Below, in pieces: positions 8,799 through 17,892 of a stretch of 64,000 nt of DNA; positions within the stretch are counted from its first letter, which is position 1, and every line of letters starts with the position of its first letter. Source of the stretch: JAMXLO01 sp035569235 (lineage in GTDB: Bacteria > Pseudomonadota > Alphaproteobacteria > Acetobacterales > Acetobacteraceae). The DNA lies in NCBI GenBank assembly GCA_035569235.1, contig DATMND010000220.1:1-64000 (forward strand), written 5' to 3'. The position numbers were made by a program, and so were the translations under genes. The notes under the pieces are model-generated. The model saw only the letters and a program-made list of their open reading frames with translations. It was not told the DNA's origin and ran no database searches.

Positions 8799-9848
8799 GT
8801 GAAGTTCAGCAACTTCCTGTTTCCCGAGAGCCGCGACCCGGATCACGACGGCAAGGTGATCGATGAGACGTTGAACGAGGCGCGGCTGACCGACGAATTG
8901 GGTTTCGACGTGATCTGGCTGGCCGAGCATCATTTCGATGGTATCTGCGCGTATGTCGATCCGGTAAGCTTCGCGGCTTCGCTCGCGGTGGCGACGCAAC
9001 GGGCGAAAATCGGGTTCGCCGTCGCGCAGATGTCGCTGCATCATCCGATCCGTTTGGCCGAACAGCTCGCGCTGATCGACAACGTTAGCAAGGGCCGGCT
9101 GATTGTCGGACTGGGTCGCGGGACCGCCTACAACATTTACGATTATCAGGGCTACGGTCTCGACCACACCGAGGCACAGGCGCGCTTCGAGGAAGCCGAG
9201 GCGATCATGTTTCGGGCGTGGACCGAGGAGAAGTTTGAGCATCACGGGAGGTTCTGGGACATCAAGGTGCCGATGCTGCGGCCGCGTCCGTTTACCAGGC
9301 CGCATCCTTATGTGATCCGCTCCGCCTCCAGCGAAGAAGGGATGCTGCATATCGCACGGCAGGGTCAGCCGTTCATGATGAACGTGCAGTCGAACGCGGT
9401 GACGCAGCACCGGATGGATCTGTATCGCAGCACGCTGCGCGAGCAGGGTTTGGACGATGCCGCGGTGGCGCACAACGTCGAGCAGTGCTGGGTGTGGCGC
9501 AACGTTTTCGTGGCGGAGACGGATGCGGAGGCTGCACGCATCGCCGTCCCGGCCTTCGAGGCGATGCACGAACATCGCACGGCGATGCGCAGGCGCGTGT
9601 ACGAGGAGCAGGGCGTGTCGATTGTGCCCATGCCGACACCAGGCGCGGTGCCGGCGGCACGGCTGGTCATCGACCACTCGCTGATTTATGGCTCGCCGGC
9701 GACGGTGGCGGAGGCGTTGGCGAAGGTGGATGCGATCGGTGTCGGCGGCGTGATCATGCAGTTCCGGCTTGGACCGATGGCGTATGATGACGTTGCGCAG
9801 AGCCTGACGCTGTTCATGCGGAAGGTTGCACCGGAACTGGCAGCATAA
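8799..9848 (+). CDS. Luciferase-like (LLM) flavin-dependent oxidoreductase
   Basis: A bacterial luciferase-like monooxygenase, TIM-barrel fold, 349 residues. Characteristic segments are DVIWLAEHHFDG (around 40-51), the SLHHPIRLAEQLALIDNVS helix and SKGRLIVGLGRG. It starts at GTG with AAAGGAG 6 bases upstream. It directly follows the ABC binding protein (14 bases), so the imported compound may be its substrate or a precursor. The flavin is FMN in most relatives. The stop lies only 3 bases from the stop of the convergent ThDP enzyme gene. Confidence 0.87.
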   Translation: MKFSNFLFPESRDPDHDGKVIDETLNEARLTDELGFDVIWLAEHHFDGICAYVDPVSFAASLAVATQRAKIGFAVAQMSLHHPIRLAEQLALIDNVSKGRLIVGLGRGTAYNIYDYQGYGLDHTEAQARFEEAEAIMFRAWTEEKFEHHGRFWDIKVPMLRPRPFTRPHPYVIRSASSEEGMLHIARQGQPFMMNVQSNAVTQHRMDLYRSTLREQGLDDAAVAHNVEQCWVWRNVFVAETDAEAARIAVPAFEAMHEHRTAMRRRVYEEQGVSIVPMPTPGAVPAARLVIDHSLIYGSPATVAEALAKVDAIGVGGVIMQFRLGPMAYDDVAQSLTLFMRKVAPELAA

Positions 9849-9851
9849 AAG

Positions 9852-11552
9852 TCAGGCGCGGCAGATCACGTTCACCAGCGCCTGCTGTCCGCCGCGTACC
9901 GCGGCCGCTGCACGCTTCAGCGCGGCCGGCAGGTCGGCGGGGCGCTCAACGCGCTCGCCATGGCCGCCGTGGGCTGCGATGGTGCGCTCGAAATCGGCCG
10001 GCGGCAGGTCCGCGAGCAGGCGCCCGTCGCCCTCCGCCGCCGCGCCGCGTGCATACATGTCGAGCGTCGCCCGCCTTACCGCACCGTACAGCGCATTGTT
10101 GTAAAGCACCGTCAGGGTTGGCAGGTTCTGCGTCTGCGACACGTAGTGGCAGGCGGTGGGGTTGGCAAACATGTAGGCACCATCGCCAAGAACCGCGAGC
10201 ACCAGCTTGTCCGGCGATGCAAGCTTGGCGCCGAGAGCAGCGGGGAAGCCCCAGCCGAGGCCGCCCGCCGCCGACAGGCCGAACAGGCTGCCGGGTGTCT
10301 CCAGCGGACAGTATTCCTGACGGAACGAATATTCGTTGATCACGATGGTGTCGCGATCCACCACCTCGCGCAGGCAGTGATTGAGCCAGGCCATGTTGAT
10401 CGCGTCACCACGCCCTGCCTTTTCAGCCTCCGACAACCAGCCGAGTCGCAGTTCGTCCGAGCGCTTCGACAGACGCGCATGTCGGTCAGCCACCATGTCG
10501 TGCGGCAGACGATCGGCCAACGCGGGTTCCAATGCTCGCAAAACGGCGCCGGCATTTGCGGTCAGCGTTAGATCGCTCGGAAAACTGCGCATCGGATACC
10601 GGGCATACAGGGGGTCTTCGCCGACCTGAACCACTTTCGTACCCTGTGCCGGATGTTCCTTGCTCGGCAGCCACGGTACGTCGGATTCCAGGACGATGAC
10701 CAGATCCGCTTCGTCGAGCAGCGGCTTTGGCATCGAGCCTTGGAACATCGGATGCGCGCTGGAGAGAGCGAAGTAGCGTGTGTTGTAAGGAATCACCGGC
10801 AATGCAAATCGATCGGCAATGCGTGACAGCAGCACGCTCTCCTGTGGATCGCGGCCAAGTGTGCCGGTGATGATCAGCGGCATGCGCGCGGCCGCAATCC
10901 AGTCGGCCAGGCGCTCGATGTCCGCCGCGGCGGGCTGCGGCGCCCGAGGCTGCGCGCGTGGCGGCCGTTTCGCATCTGTTGGCTCGCCGACAGTCTCGCC
11001 GAGCACTTCGCGCGGCAGGCTGAGATAAACCGGCCCTTGCGGCGAGGTTGTTGCCAGTTCCAAAGCGCGAGCGACAACGTCGGTGACCTGGTCACCGCGC
11101 TTCATCTCGTAGTCCCACTTCACCATCTCGCGCAGCATGCCAGCCTGGTCGTACATCTCCTGCGCCCAGTGGATGTGCACGTTGCGCGCGCCGGACGGGC
11201 CGCTTTCGGTGAACGGCGTGCGGCCCGAGGTGAGCAGCACTGGCACGCGGTCACGGCTCGCATCGATCAGAGCGTTGATCGCGTTGGCCGTGCCAATGTT
11301 GGTGTGCAGCATCACCGCCTGCGGCCTGCCGGTGATCATCGTGTAGCCATGCGCCATGGCGAGCGCGCAGTTCTCGTGCGGCACGACCATCGGTCGAGGG
11401 ACCTTCCGGTTGGTCCTCGCGGCGCGTGCGAACGCCTCCACGATCGGCGCGAAGTCCGTGCCTGGATTGCAGAACAGGTGTTCAATACCGTGCGCGGCGA
11501 GCGCATCCAGATAGTCTTCCGCCGCGATGCGCATCTGGGGTTCGCTATCCAT
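9852..11552 (-). CDS. Thiamine-diphosphate-dependent enzyme (acetolactate synthase/benzoylformate decarboxylase type)
   Basis: A 566-residue ThDP enzyme with the three usual domains. The N-terminal PYR domain carries the activating glutamate in VVPHENCALAMAHGY (Glu60). The central domain follows, then the C-terminal PP domain with GDG (456-458) and the downstream YNN that completes the Mg-ThDP motif. Such enzymes decarboxylate 2-oxo acids or join acyl units. The operon context (amidohydrolase, molybdenum hydroxylase, Ldh-type dehydrogenase) suggests 2-oxo acid breakdown rather than branched-chain amino acid synthesis; no regulatory subunit gene is present. Confidence 0.83.
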   Translation of the reverse strand: MDSEPQMRIAAEDYLDALAAHGIEHLFCNPGTDFAPIVEAFARAARTNRKVPRPMVVPHENCALAMAHGYTMITGRPQAVMLHTNIGTANAINALIDASRDRVPVLLTSGRTPFTESGPSGARNVHIHWAQEMYDQAGMLREMVKWDYEMKRGDQVTDVVARALELATTSPQGPVYLSLPREVLGETVGEPTDAKRPPRAQPRAPQPAAADIERLADWIAAARMPLIITGTLGRDPQESVLLSRIADRFALPVIPYNTRYFALSSAHPMFQGSMPKPLLDEADLVIVLESDVPWLPSKEHPAQGTKVVQVGEDPLYARYPMRSFPSDLTLTANAGAVLRALEPALADRLPHDMVADRHARLSKRSDELRLGWLSEAEKAGRGDAINMAWLNHCLREVVDRDTIVINEYSFRQEYCPLETPGSLFGLSAAGGLGWGFPAALGAKLASPDKLVLAVLGDGAYMFANPTACHYVSQTQNLPTLTVLYNNALYGAVRRATLDMYARGAAAEGDGRLLADLPPADFERTIAAHGGHGERVERPADLPAALKRAAAAVRGGQQALVNVICRA

Positions 11553-11571
11553 GTCGTCGCCTCATGTCTTC

Positions 11572-13896
11572 TCAAGAATCCAGTAGACTTGCCGTCGCAC
11601 GTGGCGCCCCGTGTATTGCACGCCAAATGCGTTCCGGCGTCGCCGGCATGTCAATGTGGGTTATGCCGAGCGGCGCCAACGCATCCAGCACGGCGGCGAT
11701 GACGGCCTGTGGCGCTGCGATCGCGCCAGCCTGACCGGAGCCCTTGACACCGAGCGGATTGGCGTTAGTCGGCACGCCCGACAGCGTGATGTCGAGCGGC
11801 GGCAGGTCAGCAGCCCGCGGCAACGCGTAATCCATGAAGGACCCGCTCAGCATCTGACCGGACTGCGGATCGTACACAGTGTGCTCCAGCATCGCCTGGC
11901 CGATCCCCTGCGCGACGCCACCCTGCACCTGTCCGATCGTCAACATCGGATTGATCAGCGTACCAAAATCATCCACGGCGGTGTAGCGCTCAAGCGTGAC
12001 GGCGCCGGTGTCCGGATCGATCTCCACTTCGGCGATGTGGCAGCCATTGGGGAAGGTTATGACGTCGAGCAGGTTCCAGACATACGTGTCCAGGTTTGGC
12101 GCCATGCCGTCCGGCAGATTTGCCGGGTCGCGTGCGGCACGCGCGACCGCCAGCAGATCGATTGCGCGAGCCATCTCGCCGCTCACCGCGAAGCGGCCCT
12201 CGGCGAAGACGATCTGTTCGACCGACGCTTGCAACAGCCGGGCTGCGATCGCGCGCCCCTTGGCAAGCATCGTGTCCACCGTTTTGCATAGCGCCGCGCC
12301 GCCCATGTGCATGGAGCGCGCCCCACCATGTCCGTTGCCCGCGCGCACTTTGCGGGTGTCCGCCTGCACGTAGCGGAAGGCCTCGATCGGCAGGCCCAGC
12401 AGATCGGCGGCGATCTGCGCGTACGCTGTCTCGTGACCCATGCCGTTGGACTGTGTGCCGACCAGCAATGCCACCCGGCCATCGTCGTCAAAACGGATCT
12501 CCGCACCTTCATTCGGCGCACCGCGCGCGGTCTCCATGAAGCAGGTCACGCCGATGCCGCGCAGCCTGGCCTGCTCCTTGGCGAAGACCCGGCGCGTGGT
12601 GAAATCAGCGTGGTCTGCCGTGATGACCGCGTCGTTCAGATTGGCGGCGAATCGGCCACAATCGATTACCGTACCAAGCGCCTTCCGATAGGGAAATTCG
12701 GATACCAAATTCCGCCTGCGCAGATCGATCGCATCGAAACCAAAACGTCGTGCGGCCTCGTCGATCAGGCGCTCGATCATGTAGTTCACTTCGGGTTTGC
12801 CTGCGCCACGATAGGCGTCGATCGGCACGGTGTTGGTGAATACGCCGTGGACGTCCATGTAGATCGCGGGGATCACGTAGCCGCTGCCCATCGCGTTCGC
12901 CGGTGCATTGGTCGAGCTGCCCGGACCGCCCGAAGAGAGATACGCACCAAGATTGGCCACTGTCGAAACATCGAGTGCCAGGAAGCAGCCGTCCGCATCC
13001 AGCGCCAGCCGTGCGTGCGTTACGTTGTCGCGGCCCTGTGCGGTGGTGATGAAATCTTCTGCCCGCTCGCTCATCCATTTGACCGGCCTTCCGAGCGCAC
13101 GCGCCGCCCAGAGCAGCATGACCCATTCGGGATAGAGCGCGTTCTTGACGCCGAAGCCGCCACCGACATCGGGGCACGCGACATGCATTTGTTCGGGTGG
13201 TACGCGGAATACGCTTTCGGCGAGCTGGGTCTGCAGCGCATGCACGCCGGCACCCGAGAACAGCAGGTGGTAACCCTCGGCATCATGGCGAGCGATCGCG
13301 CCGCGCGGTTCCAGTGCGGAAATCACAATGCGGTTGTTGATCAACTCCAGTTCGACGACATGGGCCGCGGCGGCGATTGCGGCGCGCACCGCCGGCTCGT
13401 CACCCTTTTGGAAGCGATACGACAGATTGCCCGGCGCCTGATCCCAAAGTTGCGCCGCACGCGGCTCCAATGCCGCAACGGCGTCGACCACCGACGGCAG
13501 TTCCTGCCAGTCCACAGCAACAAGTTCAGCGGCATCGCGTCCGGCGTCGCGCGTGTCCGCGACAACAAATGCGACCGGGTCGCCAACATGACGCGTGCGG
13601 TCGGCGGCAAGGGCCAAACGCGGCGGCACGATCATCGGCGCGATGCTTGCCACCGGCACCGTGCAGGGCAGCGGGCCAAGATTTGCGAGGTCCGTCGCGG
13701 TGAAGACGCCGAGCACGCCTGGCACTGCGCGCGCCGCGTCCGCGTCGATGCGCTTGATTCCGGCGTGAGCATGGGGCGAGCGGACGACCTGCATCCAGGT
13801 CTGATCCGGATAGTCGATGTCCTCGATGTACCGGCCGCGCCCGGTCAGAAAGCGCGCATCCTCCAGGCGACTTAGCGACTGGCCACGAAGCGCCAC
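11572..13896 (-). CDS. Molybdopterin-binding large subunit, xanthine dehydrogenase/CoxL family
   Basis: The 774-residue Mo-cofactor subunit of an aerobic CO dehydrogenase/xanthine oxidase-type hydroxylase: substrate-binding a/b hammerhead domain first, then the Mo-binding domain (PDVGGGFGVKN; active-site loop DAYRGAGK, as in form II CoxL-like proteins). The position that normally holds the catalytic glutamate (GxGEAG) reads GSGQAG, with Gln722. I chose the GTG at 13896: homology begins with VALRGQSLSRLEDARFLTG and it lies 1 base after the upstream stop, implying translational coupling. A long in-frame upstream extension overlaps the previous gene and is unlikely. The 2Fe-2S and FAD subunit genes are absent. 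Confidence 0.87.
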   Translation of the reverse strand: MALRGQSLSRLEDARFLTGRGRYIEDIDYPDQTWMQVVRSPHAHAGIKRIDADAARAVPGVLGVFTATDLANLGPLPCTVPVASIAPMIVPPRLALAADRTRHVGDPVAFVVADTRDAGRDAAELVAVDWQELPSVVDAVAALEPRAAQLWDQAPGNLSYRFQKGDEPAVRAAIAAAAHVVELELINNRIVISALEPRGAIARHDAEGYHLLFSGAGVHALQTQLAESVFRVPPEQMHVACPDVGGGFGVKNALYPEWVMLLWAARALGRPVKWMSERAEDFITTAQGRDNVTHARLALDADGCFLALDVSTVANLGAYLSSGGPGSSTNAPANAMGSGYVIPAIYMDVHGVFTNTVPIDAYRGAGKPEVNYMIERLIDEAARRFGFDAIDLRRRNLVSEFPYRKALGTVIDCGRFAANLNDAVITADHADFTTRRVFAKEQARLRGIGVTCFMETARGAPNEGAEIRFDDDGRVALLVGTQSNGMGHETAYAQIAADLLGLPIEAFRYVQADTRKVRAGNGHGGARSMHMGGAALCKTVDTMLAKGRAIAARLLQASVEQIVFAEGRFAVSGEMARAIDLLAVARAARDPANLPDGMAPNLDTYVWNLLDVITFPNGCHIAEVEIDPDTGAVTLERYTAVDDFGTLINPMLTIGQVQGGVAQGIGQAMLEHTVYDPQSGQMLSGSFMDYALPRAADLPPLDITLSGVPTNANPLGVKGSGQAGAIAAPQAVIAAVLDALAPLGITHIDMPATPERIWRAIHGAPRATASLLDS

Positions 13897-13897
13897 G

Positions 13898-15607
13898 CTA
13901 CGCCGGTGCCGCTTGCGCGCCGCGCACGAGTTCGCCAGGCAAGGCTCCCGTCGGTTCGCCGTCGCGATATACCGGTACGCCCGATACGATCGTCGCCACG
14001 TAACCGTCGGCGCGCTGTACCAGGCGACGGCCGCCACTTGGCAAGTCATACGCGACCTCGGGAGGCCGCAACTGCAACCGGCCATAGTCGATAACGTTGA
14101 TGTCGGCTTTATAGCCGGGGGCAAGCACTCCACGATCGCGCAACCCGATGGCGTCGGCAGGATCGCGTGTCACGCGCTTGATCGCCCAAGGCAGCGCGAA
14201 TTTCGCGCCGCGTGTGCGATCACGCGTCCAGTGCGTCAGCATGTAGCTGATGGCGCTCGAATCGCACAGCACGCCGACATGCGCGCCGCCATCGCCAAGG
14301 CCGATGATCGTCGCGTCATGGCCAAGCATGTCGTGCACGGTGTCCAGGTTACCGTAGCTGTAGTTGGACAGGGGCCGATACAGGATCGCCTTGCCGCCGC
14401 GTTCAAGCAGCAGGTCGTAGGCAACGTCCTCCGGTGCACGCCCCTGGCGCGTAGCCATCGCAGCCGCGCTGGCTTCCGGCGCTGGTTCGTAGTCGGGCGG
14501 GTCGCCCAGCGGGAAAATCCGATCCCATTTGCCGACGCGTCGTTCGATGCCCGCGTTCTCATTCCTTTCCGCAATCAGACGCGCGCGGAACTCGGGCTGG
14601 CGCAGCGCCGCGATGCGCTGCTCGAACGGAAGCGACGCAATCGCCTGGTAGCTTGGCCGCCCGACAAACGGGTTTTGCGAAATCTCAAATCCGAGCAGTA
14701 TGCCTGTCGGCCGCGTCAGCACCTGACCGAGCATCGGTAAGCCGGAGGAATTCGCTTCGGCAATCCAACTAGCAAGGCGGCGCCACTCCTCGGGTTTGTT
14801 GTCGCGCTGCAACAGCGTGATCGCCAACGGCCGCCGCGAAATCGCAACCAGACGTCGCAGCATGGCGAACTCGTCCTCGACATCGTCGAAGTCGGAAATC
14901 ACCTGCATCCAGCCCTCGCCGAGATCGCGCAGCGCACCGGCAATAGCCGCCAGTTCCGCCTCCTCCGCGTTCAGCGTCGGGATGGAACGACCGTCCAGAG
15001 TCTTGTGGTTCAACGTGCGCGAAGTGGAGAAACCTAGAGCGCCCGCCTTGATCCCTTCCGAGGCCAGGTGCGCCATCGCGACGCGGTCCTGCTCGGTTGC
15101 GGGCTCGCGGTCGGCACCGCGCTCGCCCATGACGAACACCCGCAATGCCGCATGTGGCACCTGCGCTGCGATGTCCATGTCGTAGGGACGCGCGTCCAGC
15201 GCATCGAGGAAGTCGGGAAAACTCTGCCAGTTCCAGGGCAGGCCCTCGGTCAGCACGACTTCGGGAATGTCTTCCACGCCCTCCATCAACTTCACCAGCA
15301 TGTCGCGTTGTGACGGCATGCAGGGAGCGAACCCGACGCCGCAATTGCCGAACAGCGTGGTGGTGACGCCATTCCACGACGAGGGCGTAATGCGGCTGCT
15401 CCAGGTCGCCTGTGCATCGTAATGCGTGTGCGGATCGATGAAGCCGGGTGTGACCAGCATGCCGCGTGCGTCAATCTCTTCCGCGCCTTTGGCTGGGACC
15501 TTGCCGATTGTTGTGATCTTTCCATCGGCGATCGCAACATCGGCTTCAAACGGATCGCCGCCAGTGCCGTCGATCACCGTGCCGTTGCGGATAACCAGAT
15601 CGGTCAT
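13898..15607 (-). CDS. N-acyl-D-amino-acid deacylase-like amidohydrolase
   Basis: An amidohydrolase-superfamily enzyme, 569 residues, of the D-aminoacylase type. It opens with a small beta domain (MTDLVIRNGTVIDGTGG), then the metal-binding HxH in GFIDPHTHYDAQATWS. The C-terminal block DINVIDYGRLQLRPPEVAYD is typical of D-aminoacylases and dihydroorotase-like relatives. The start at 15607 is preferred over an in-frame extension because it begins the canonical N-terminus and lies 4 bases after the stop of the upstream dehydrogenase gene. It is the second gene of a four-gene minus operon. The true substrate could be an N-acyl amino acid or a cyclic amide. Confidence 0.86.
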   Translation of the reverse strand: MTDLVIRNGTVIDGTGGDPFEADVAIADGKITTIGKVPAKGAEEIDARGMLVTPGFIDPHTHYDAQATWSSRITPSSWNGVTTTLFGNCGVGFAPCMPSQRDMLVKLMEGVEDIPEVVLTEGLPWNWQSFPDFLDALDARPYDMDIAAQVPHAALRVFVMGERGADREPATEQDRVAMAHLASEGIKAGALGFSTSRTLNHKTLDGRSIPTLNAEEAELAAIAGALRDLGEGWMQVISDFDDVEDEFAMLRRLVAISRRPLAITLLQRDNKPEEWRRLASWIAEANSSGLPMLGQVLTRPTGILLGFEISQNPFVGRPSYQAIASLPFEQRIAALRQPEFRARLIAERNENAGIERRVGKWDRIFPLGDPPDYEPAPEASAAAMATRQGRAPEDVAYDLLLERGGKAILYRPLSNYSYGNLDTVHDMLGHDATIIGLGDGGAHVGVLCDSSAISYMLTHWTRDRTRGAKFALPWAIKRVTRDPADAIGLRDRGVLAPGYKADINVIDYGRLQLRPPEVAYDLPSGGRRLVQRADGYVATIVSGVPVYRDGEPTGALPGELVRGAQAAPA

Positions 15608-15611
15608 GGCG

Positions 15612-16661
15612 TCACAACCCCAATTTGGCGGCAAGGCCAAATCCCTGTGCCAGATCCTGCAGCTTCTTCCAGGTGGCGTCCTCCACCGGAATGCCATTCT
15701 TGCGTCGGTCCTGTTCGCGGCGGAACTCGATTTCGCCGGGGTACAGCACTTCGGTGAAACCCTGCGCCGGCGGTGTCGCCTTCAGGTACTGGGCGAACTC
15801 CGTTACCTCCTGCTTGAAAGTATCCAGATTGCGGAACGCGGCGACGTTGAACACCGCGATGAAGCAGCCGTCGTTGTGCCGCCCAGTCGGCTCGACGCCA
15901 AAGCCGAGGCCGGTCAGCAGGCCGGACAGAATTTCCACGATCGTCGCAAGACCGTAGCCCTTGTAGCCCTCGGCGCCACCGACCGGCAGCAGCGCACCGC
16001 CCTGCCGCAACACGCGCGGGTCGGTGGAGGGCTTGCCGTCGGCGTCGATCAGCCAGCCCGCCGGCACCTGCTCGCCGCGCGCAGTCGCGACGTTGATCTT
16101 GCCCGCGGCCGCCGCCGATGTCGCCATGTCGAAGAACAGCGGACCTTCCAGGTTCGACGGGATGGCGAAACAAATCGGATTGGTACCGAGCCTTGCCTTC
16201 GCGCCACCGAAGGGCGCAACGGCCTTCGCGCTGCGGCCGGAATCGGCGGTGATCATCGCGATCAGCCCCTCGCGCGCCGCCATCAGCGGATACGAAGCGA
16301 GCCGTCCGATATGGCTCTGGCGATATACGGTCGCGGCGGCGACGTTTTGCTTCTTCGCCTTGTCAATCGTGTAGCGCATCGCGCGGTCGGTCACGACGTA
16401 GCCAAAACCCCAGTTGCCATCGATCACAGTCGTAGTCGGCGTTTCCTCGATGATGTTCCACGGTGCGCCGGGCACGATGTGGCCGACCTTGATGCGGTCG
16501 ATGTAGGTCGGGATCAGGATGATGCCGTGCGAATCATGACCGACCAGATTTGCGCCGATATTGTAGCGCGCGATCGTCGCTGCCTCCTCGGCGGATGCAC
16601 CGGCCGCTTGTAGCAGCGCGTTGGCGATCTCCATCAGGCGATCGGCTGGAACGTTCGGCAT
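15612..16661 (-). CDS. Ldh-family (malate/L-sulfolactate-type) dehydrogenase
   Basis: An NAD(P)-dependent 2-hydroxyacid oxidoreductase of the Ldh2/YlbC/DlgD family, 349 residues, unrelated in fold to classical lactate dehydrogenase. Signature segments are GHDSHGIILIPTYIDRIK, with the conserved His, and GGAEGYKGYGLATIVEIL near the C-terminal third. It heads the minus operon with the D-aminoacylase-like protein, the molybdenum hydroxylase subunit and the ThDP enzyme. It could reduce or oxidise a 2-oxo acid intermediate that the ThDP enzyme also handles (inference). Confidence 0.86.
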   Translation of the reverse strand: MPNVPADRLMEIANALLQAAGASAEEAATIARYNIGANLVGHDSHGIILIPTYIDRIKVGHIVPGAPWNIIEETPTTTVIDGNWGFGYVVTDRAMRYTIDKAKKQNVAAATVYRQSHIGRLASYPLMAAREGLIAMITADSGRSAKAVAPFGGAKARLGTNPICFAIPSNLEGPLFFDMATSAAAAGKINVATARGEQVPAGWLIDADGKPSTDPRVLRQGGALLPVGGAEGYKGYGLATIVEILSGLLTGLGFGVEPTGRHNDGCFIAVFNVAAFRNLDTFKQEVTEFAQYLKATPPAQGFTEVLYPGEIEFRREQDRRKNGIPVEDATWKKLQDLAQGFGLAAKLGL

Positions 16662-16769
16662 GGTGTCCTCCCTGCCCGGTTGCCGTGAGCAAGGCGTTGA
16701 AGCCGGGCACTGTCAACCCCGGCGGGAATGGCGTAGCCTCACACCCACCGATGATGGGAGGAGCGGACC

Positions 16770-17825
16770 ATGGCGAGCCAAGCAAGCGTCTATGCCAGCG
16801 TGGCCGGGACTGTCGGCCGAAGCGACAAAGACAAGGGAGCCGTCGGCGTGTTTCGCCGTCCGGCGGAGACCGGAGTGTGGGAACACGTGCTCAGCGAGTT
16901 CGACAGCAACACCGTTTACGTGCACCCGACTGATCCAAATATCGTGTTCGCCGGTACGCATGACGGCGTGTATCGCAGCACTGATCAAGGCAAGACCTTC
17001 AAGCGCGCCAACTTCCCCGACAAGGGGATGCAAATCTGGTCGTTTATGGTCGATGCCAGCAATCCGAAGCTGGTGTATGCAGGGGGCTCGCCGGTCGCGG
17101 TGTATCGCAGCGAGGACAGCGGCGAGACGTGGCGGAAACTGCCTGATCCCAACATGCCGACCAGATGTGTAATGCCGTTTGCCTGCCGCGTGATGCGCAT
17201 GGCTCAGCACCCCAGCAAACCTGGCACGATCTTCGCCGCACTCGAGGTCGGCGGCGTGATGCGCACGACCGATGGCGGCGAGACCTGGAAGGATTGCAGC
17301 GACGCGCTTGTTCGTCTGGCGCAGCAGCCGCATTTGAAAAGCAAGATTGTCAGCGACACCTCGGACGAAGGCATGTTGGACGGCCACGCGATCGCCATCG
17401 CCACGGGCGATCCGGATGCGGTGATCGTTGCGGTGCGTATGGGCCTGTTCCGCACCGCGGACGGTGGCGAGAGTTGGCAGGACATGGAGGTTGGCCGCTT
17501 CTCGCCGACGACCTATGGGCGCGACATCAAGGCGTCACCAACGGATCCCAACACGCTTTACTCGGCTTTGAGCGTCGCGGCGGCGAGCAAGGACGGTGCG
17601 GTGTATCGCAGCCAGGACAAGGGCAATACTTGGCAGCGTTTCGACAAGGTACAGGTGCACGGCACGATCATGTCGGTGGCGCCGCACCAGACCGACCCGA
17701 AGCAGGTGTACCTCGGCGCGCGTTACGATGGCGAGGTGTTCGGCACGCTGGACGGCGGCGCGACCTGGCACTCGATGAACCTGCCGCAGGGAGTGAAGGA
17801 CATCTATTCGCTGGCTTGCGGGTAG
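16770..17825 (+). CDS. Asp-box (BNR) beta-propeller protein, Ycf48/sortilin-like
   Basis: A 351-residue propeller with six Asp-box-like motifs: STDQGKTF, SEDSGETW, TTDGGETW, TADGGESW, SQDKGNTW and TLDGGATW, spaced along the protein. This architecture is seen in sialidase-like and Ycf48-like propellers, but the sialidase arginine triad is not evident. There is no signal peptide or membrane segment. It is transcribed alone, divergent from the Ldh operon, and ends at a strong hairpin facing the CoA-transferase operon. The function is unknown; a binding or assembly role is more likely than hydrolysis. Confidence 0.8.
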   Translation: MASQASVYASVAGTVGRSDKDKGAVGVFRRPAETGVWEHVLSEFDSNTVYVHPTDPNIVFAGTHDGVYRSTDQGKTFKRANFPDKGMQIWSFMVDASNPKLVYAGGSPVAVYRSEDSGETWRKLPDPNMPTRCVMPFACRVMRMAQHPSKPGTIFAALEVGGVMRTTDGGETWKDCSDALVRLAQQPHLKSKIVSDTSDEGMLDGHAIAIATGDPDAVIVAVRMGLFRTADGGESWQDMEVGRFSPTTYGRDIKASPTDPNTLYSALSVAAASKDGAVYRSQDKGNTWQRFDKVQVHGTIMSVAPHQTDPKQVYLGARYDGEVFGTLDGGATWHSMNLPQGVKDIYSLACG

Positions 17826-17841
17826 CCTCGCCCCTCAGCTT

Positions 17842-17884
17842 GCCCTCTCCCCTCTCCAGAAAGTGTCTGGAGAGGGGAGAGGGC
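17842..17884. terminator. Strong bidirectional hairpin between convergent genes
   Basis: A perfect 19-bp inverted repeat (17842-17860 with 17866-17884) with a 5-base loop, rich in pyrimidine on one strand and purine on the other. It fills the space between the Asp-box gene (plus) and the CoA-transferase gene (minus). It resembles, in composition, the larger C/G-rich palindromes elsewhere in the window, so it may be both a dispersed repeat and a bidirectional terminator. Confidence 0.65.
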
Positions 17885-17892
17885 GTCGCGCA

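Noticed and set aside
12307..13875. A 522-codon plus-strand frame opposite the molybdopterin subunit
   Set aside because: Antisense shadow; composition is Arg/His-rich, no domains, while the minus strand has conserved catalytic motifs.
11572..13896. A carbon monoxide dehydrogenase (form I CoxL)
   Set aside because: The active-site loop reads AYRGAGK, not the AYRCSFR loop of form I enzymes, and the CoxM and CoxS genes are absent.
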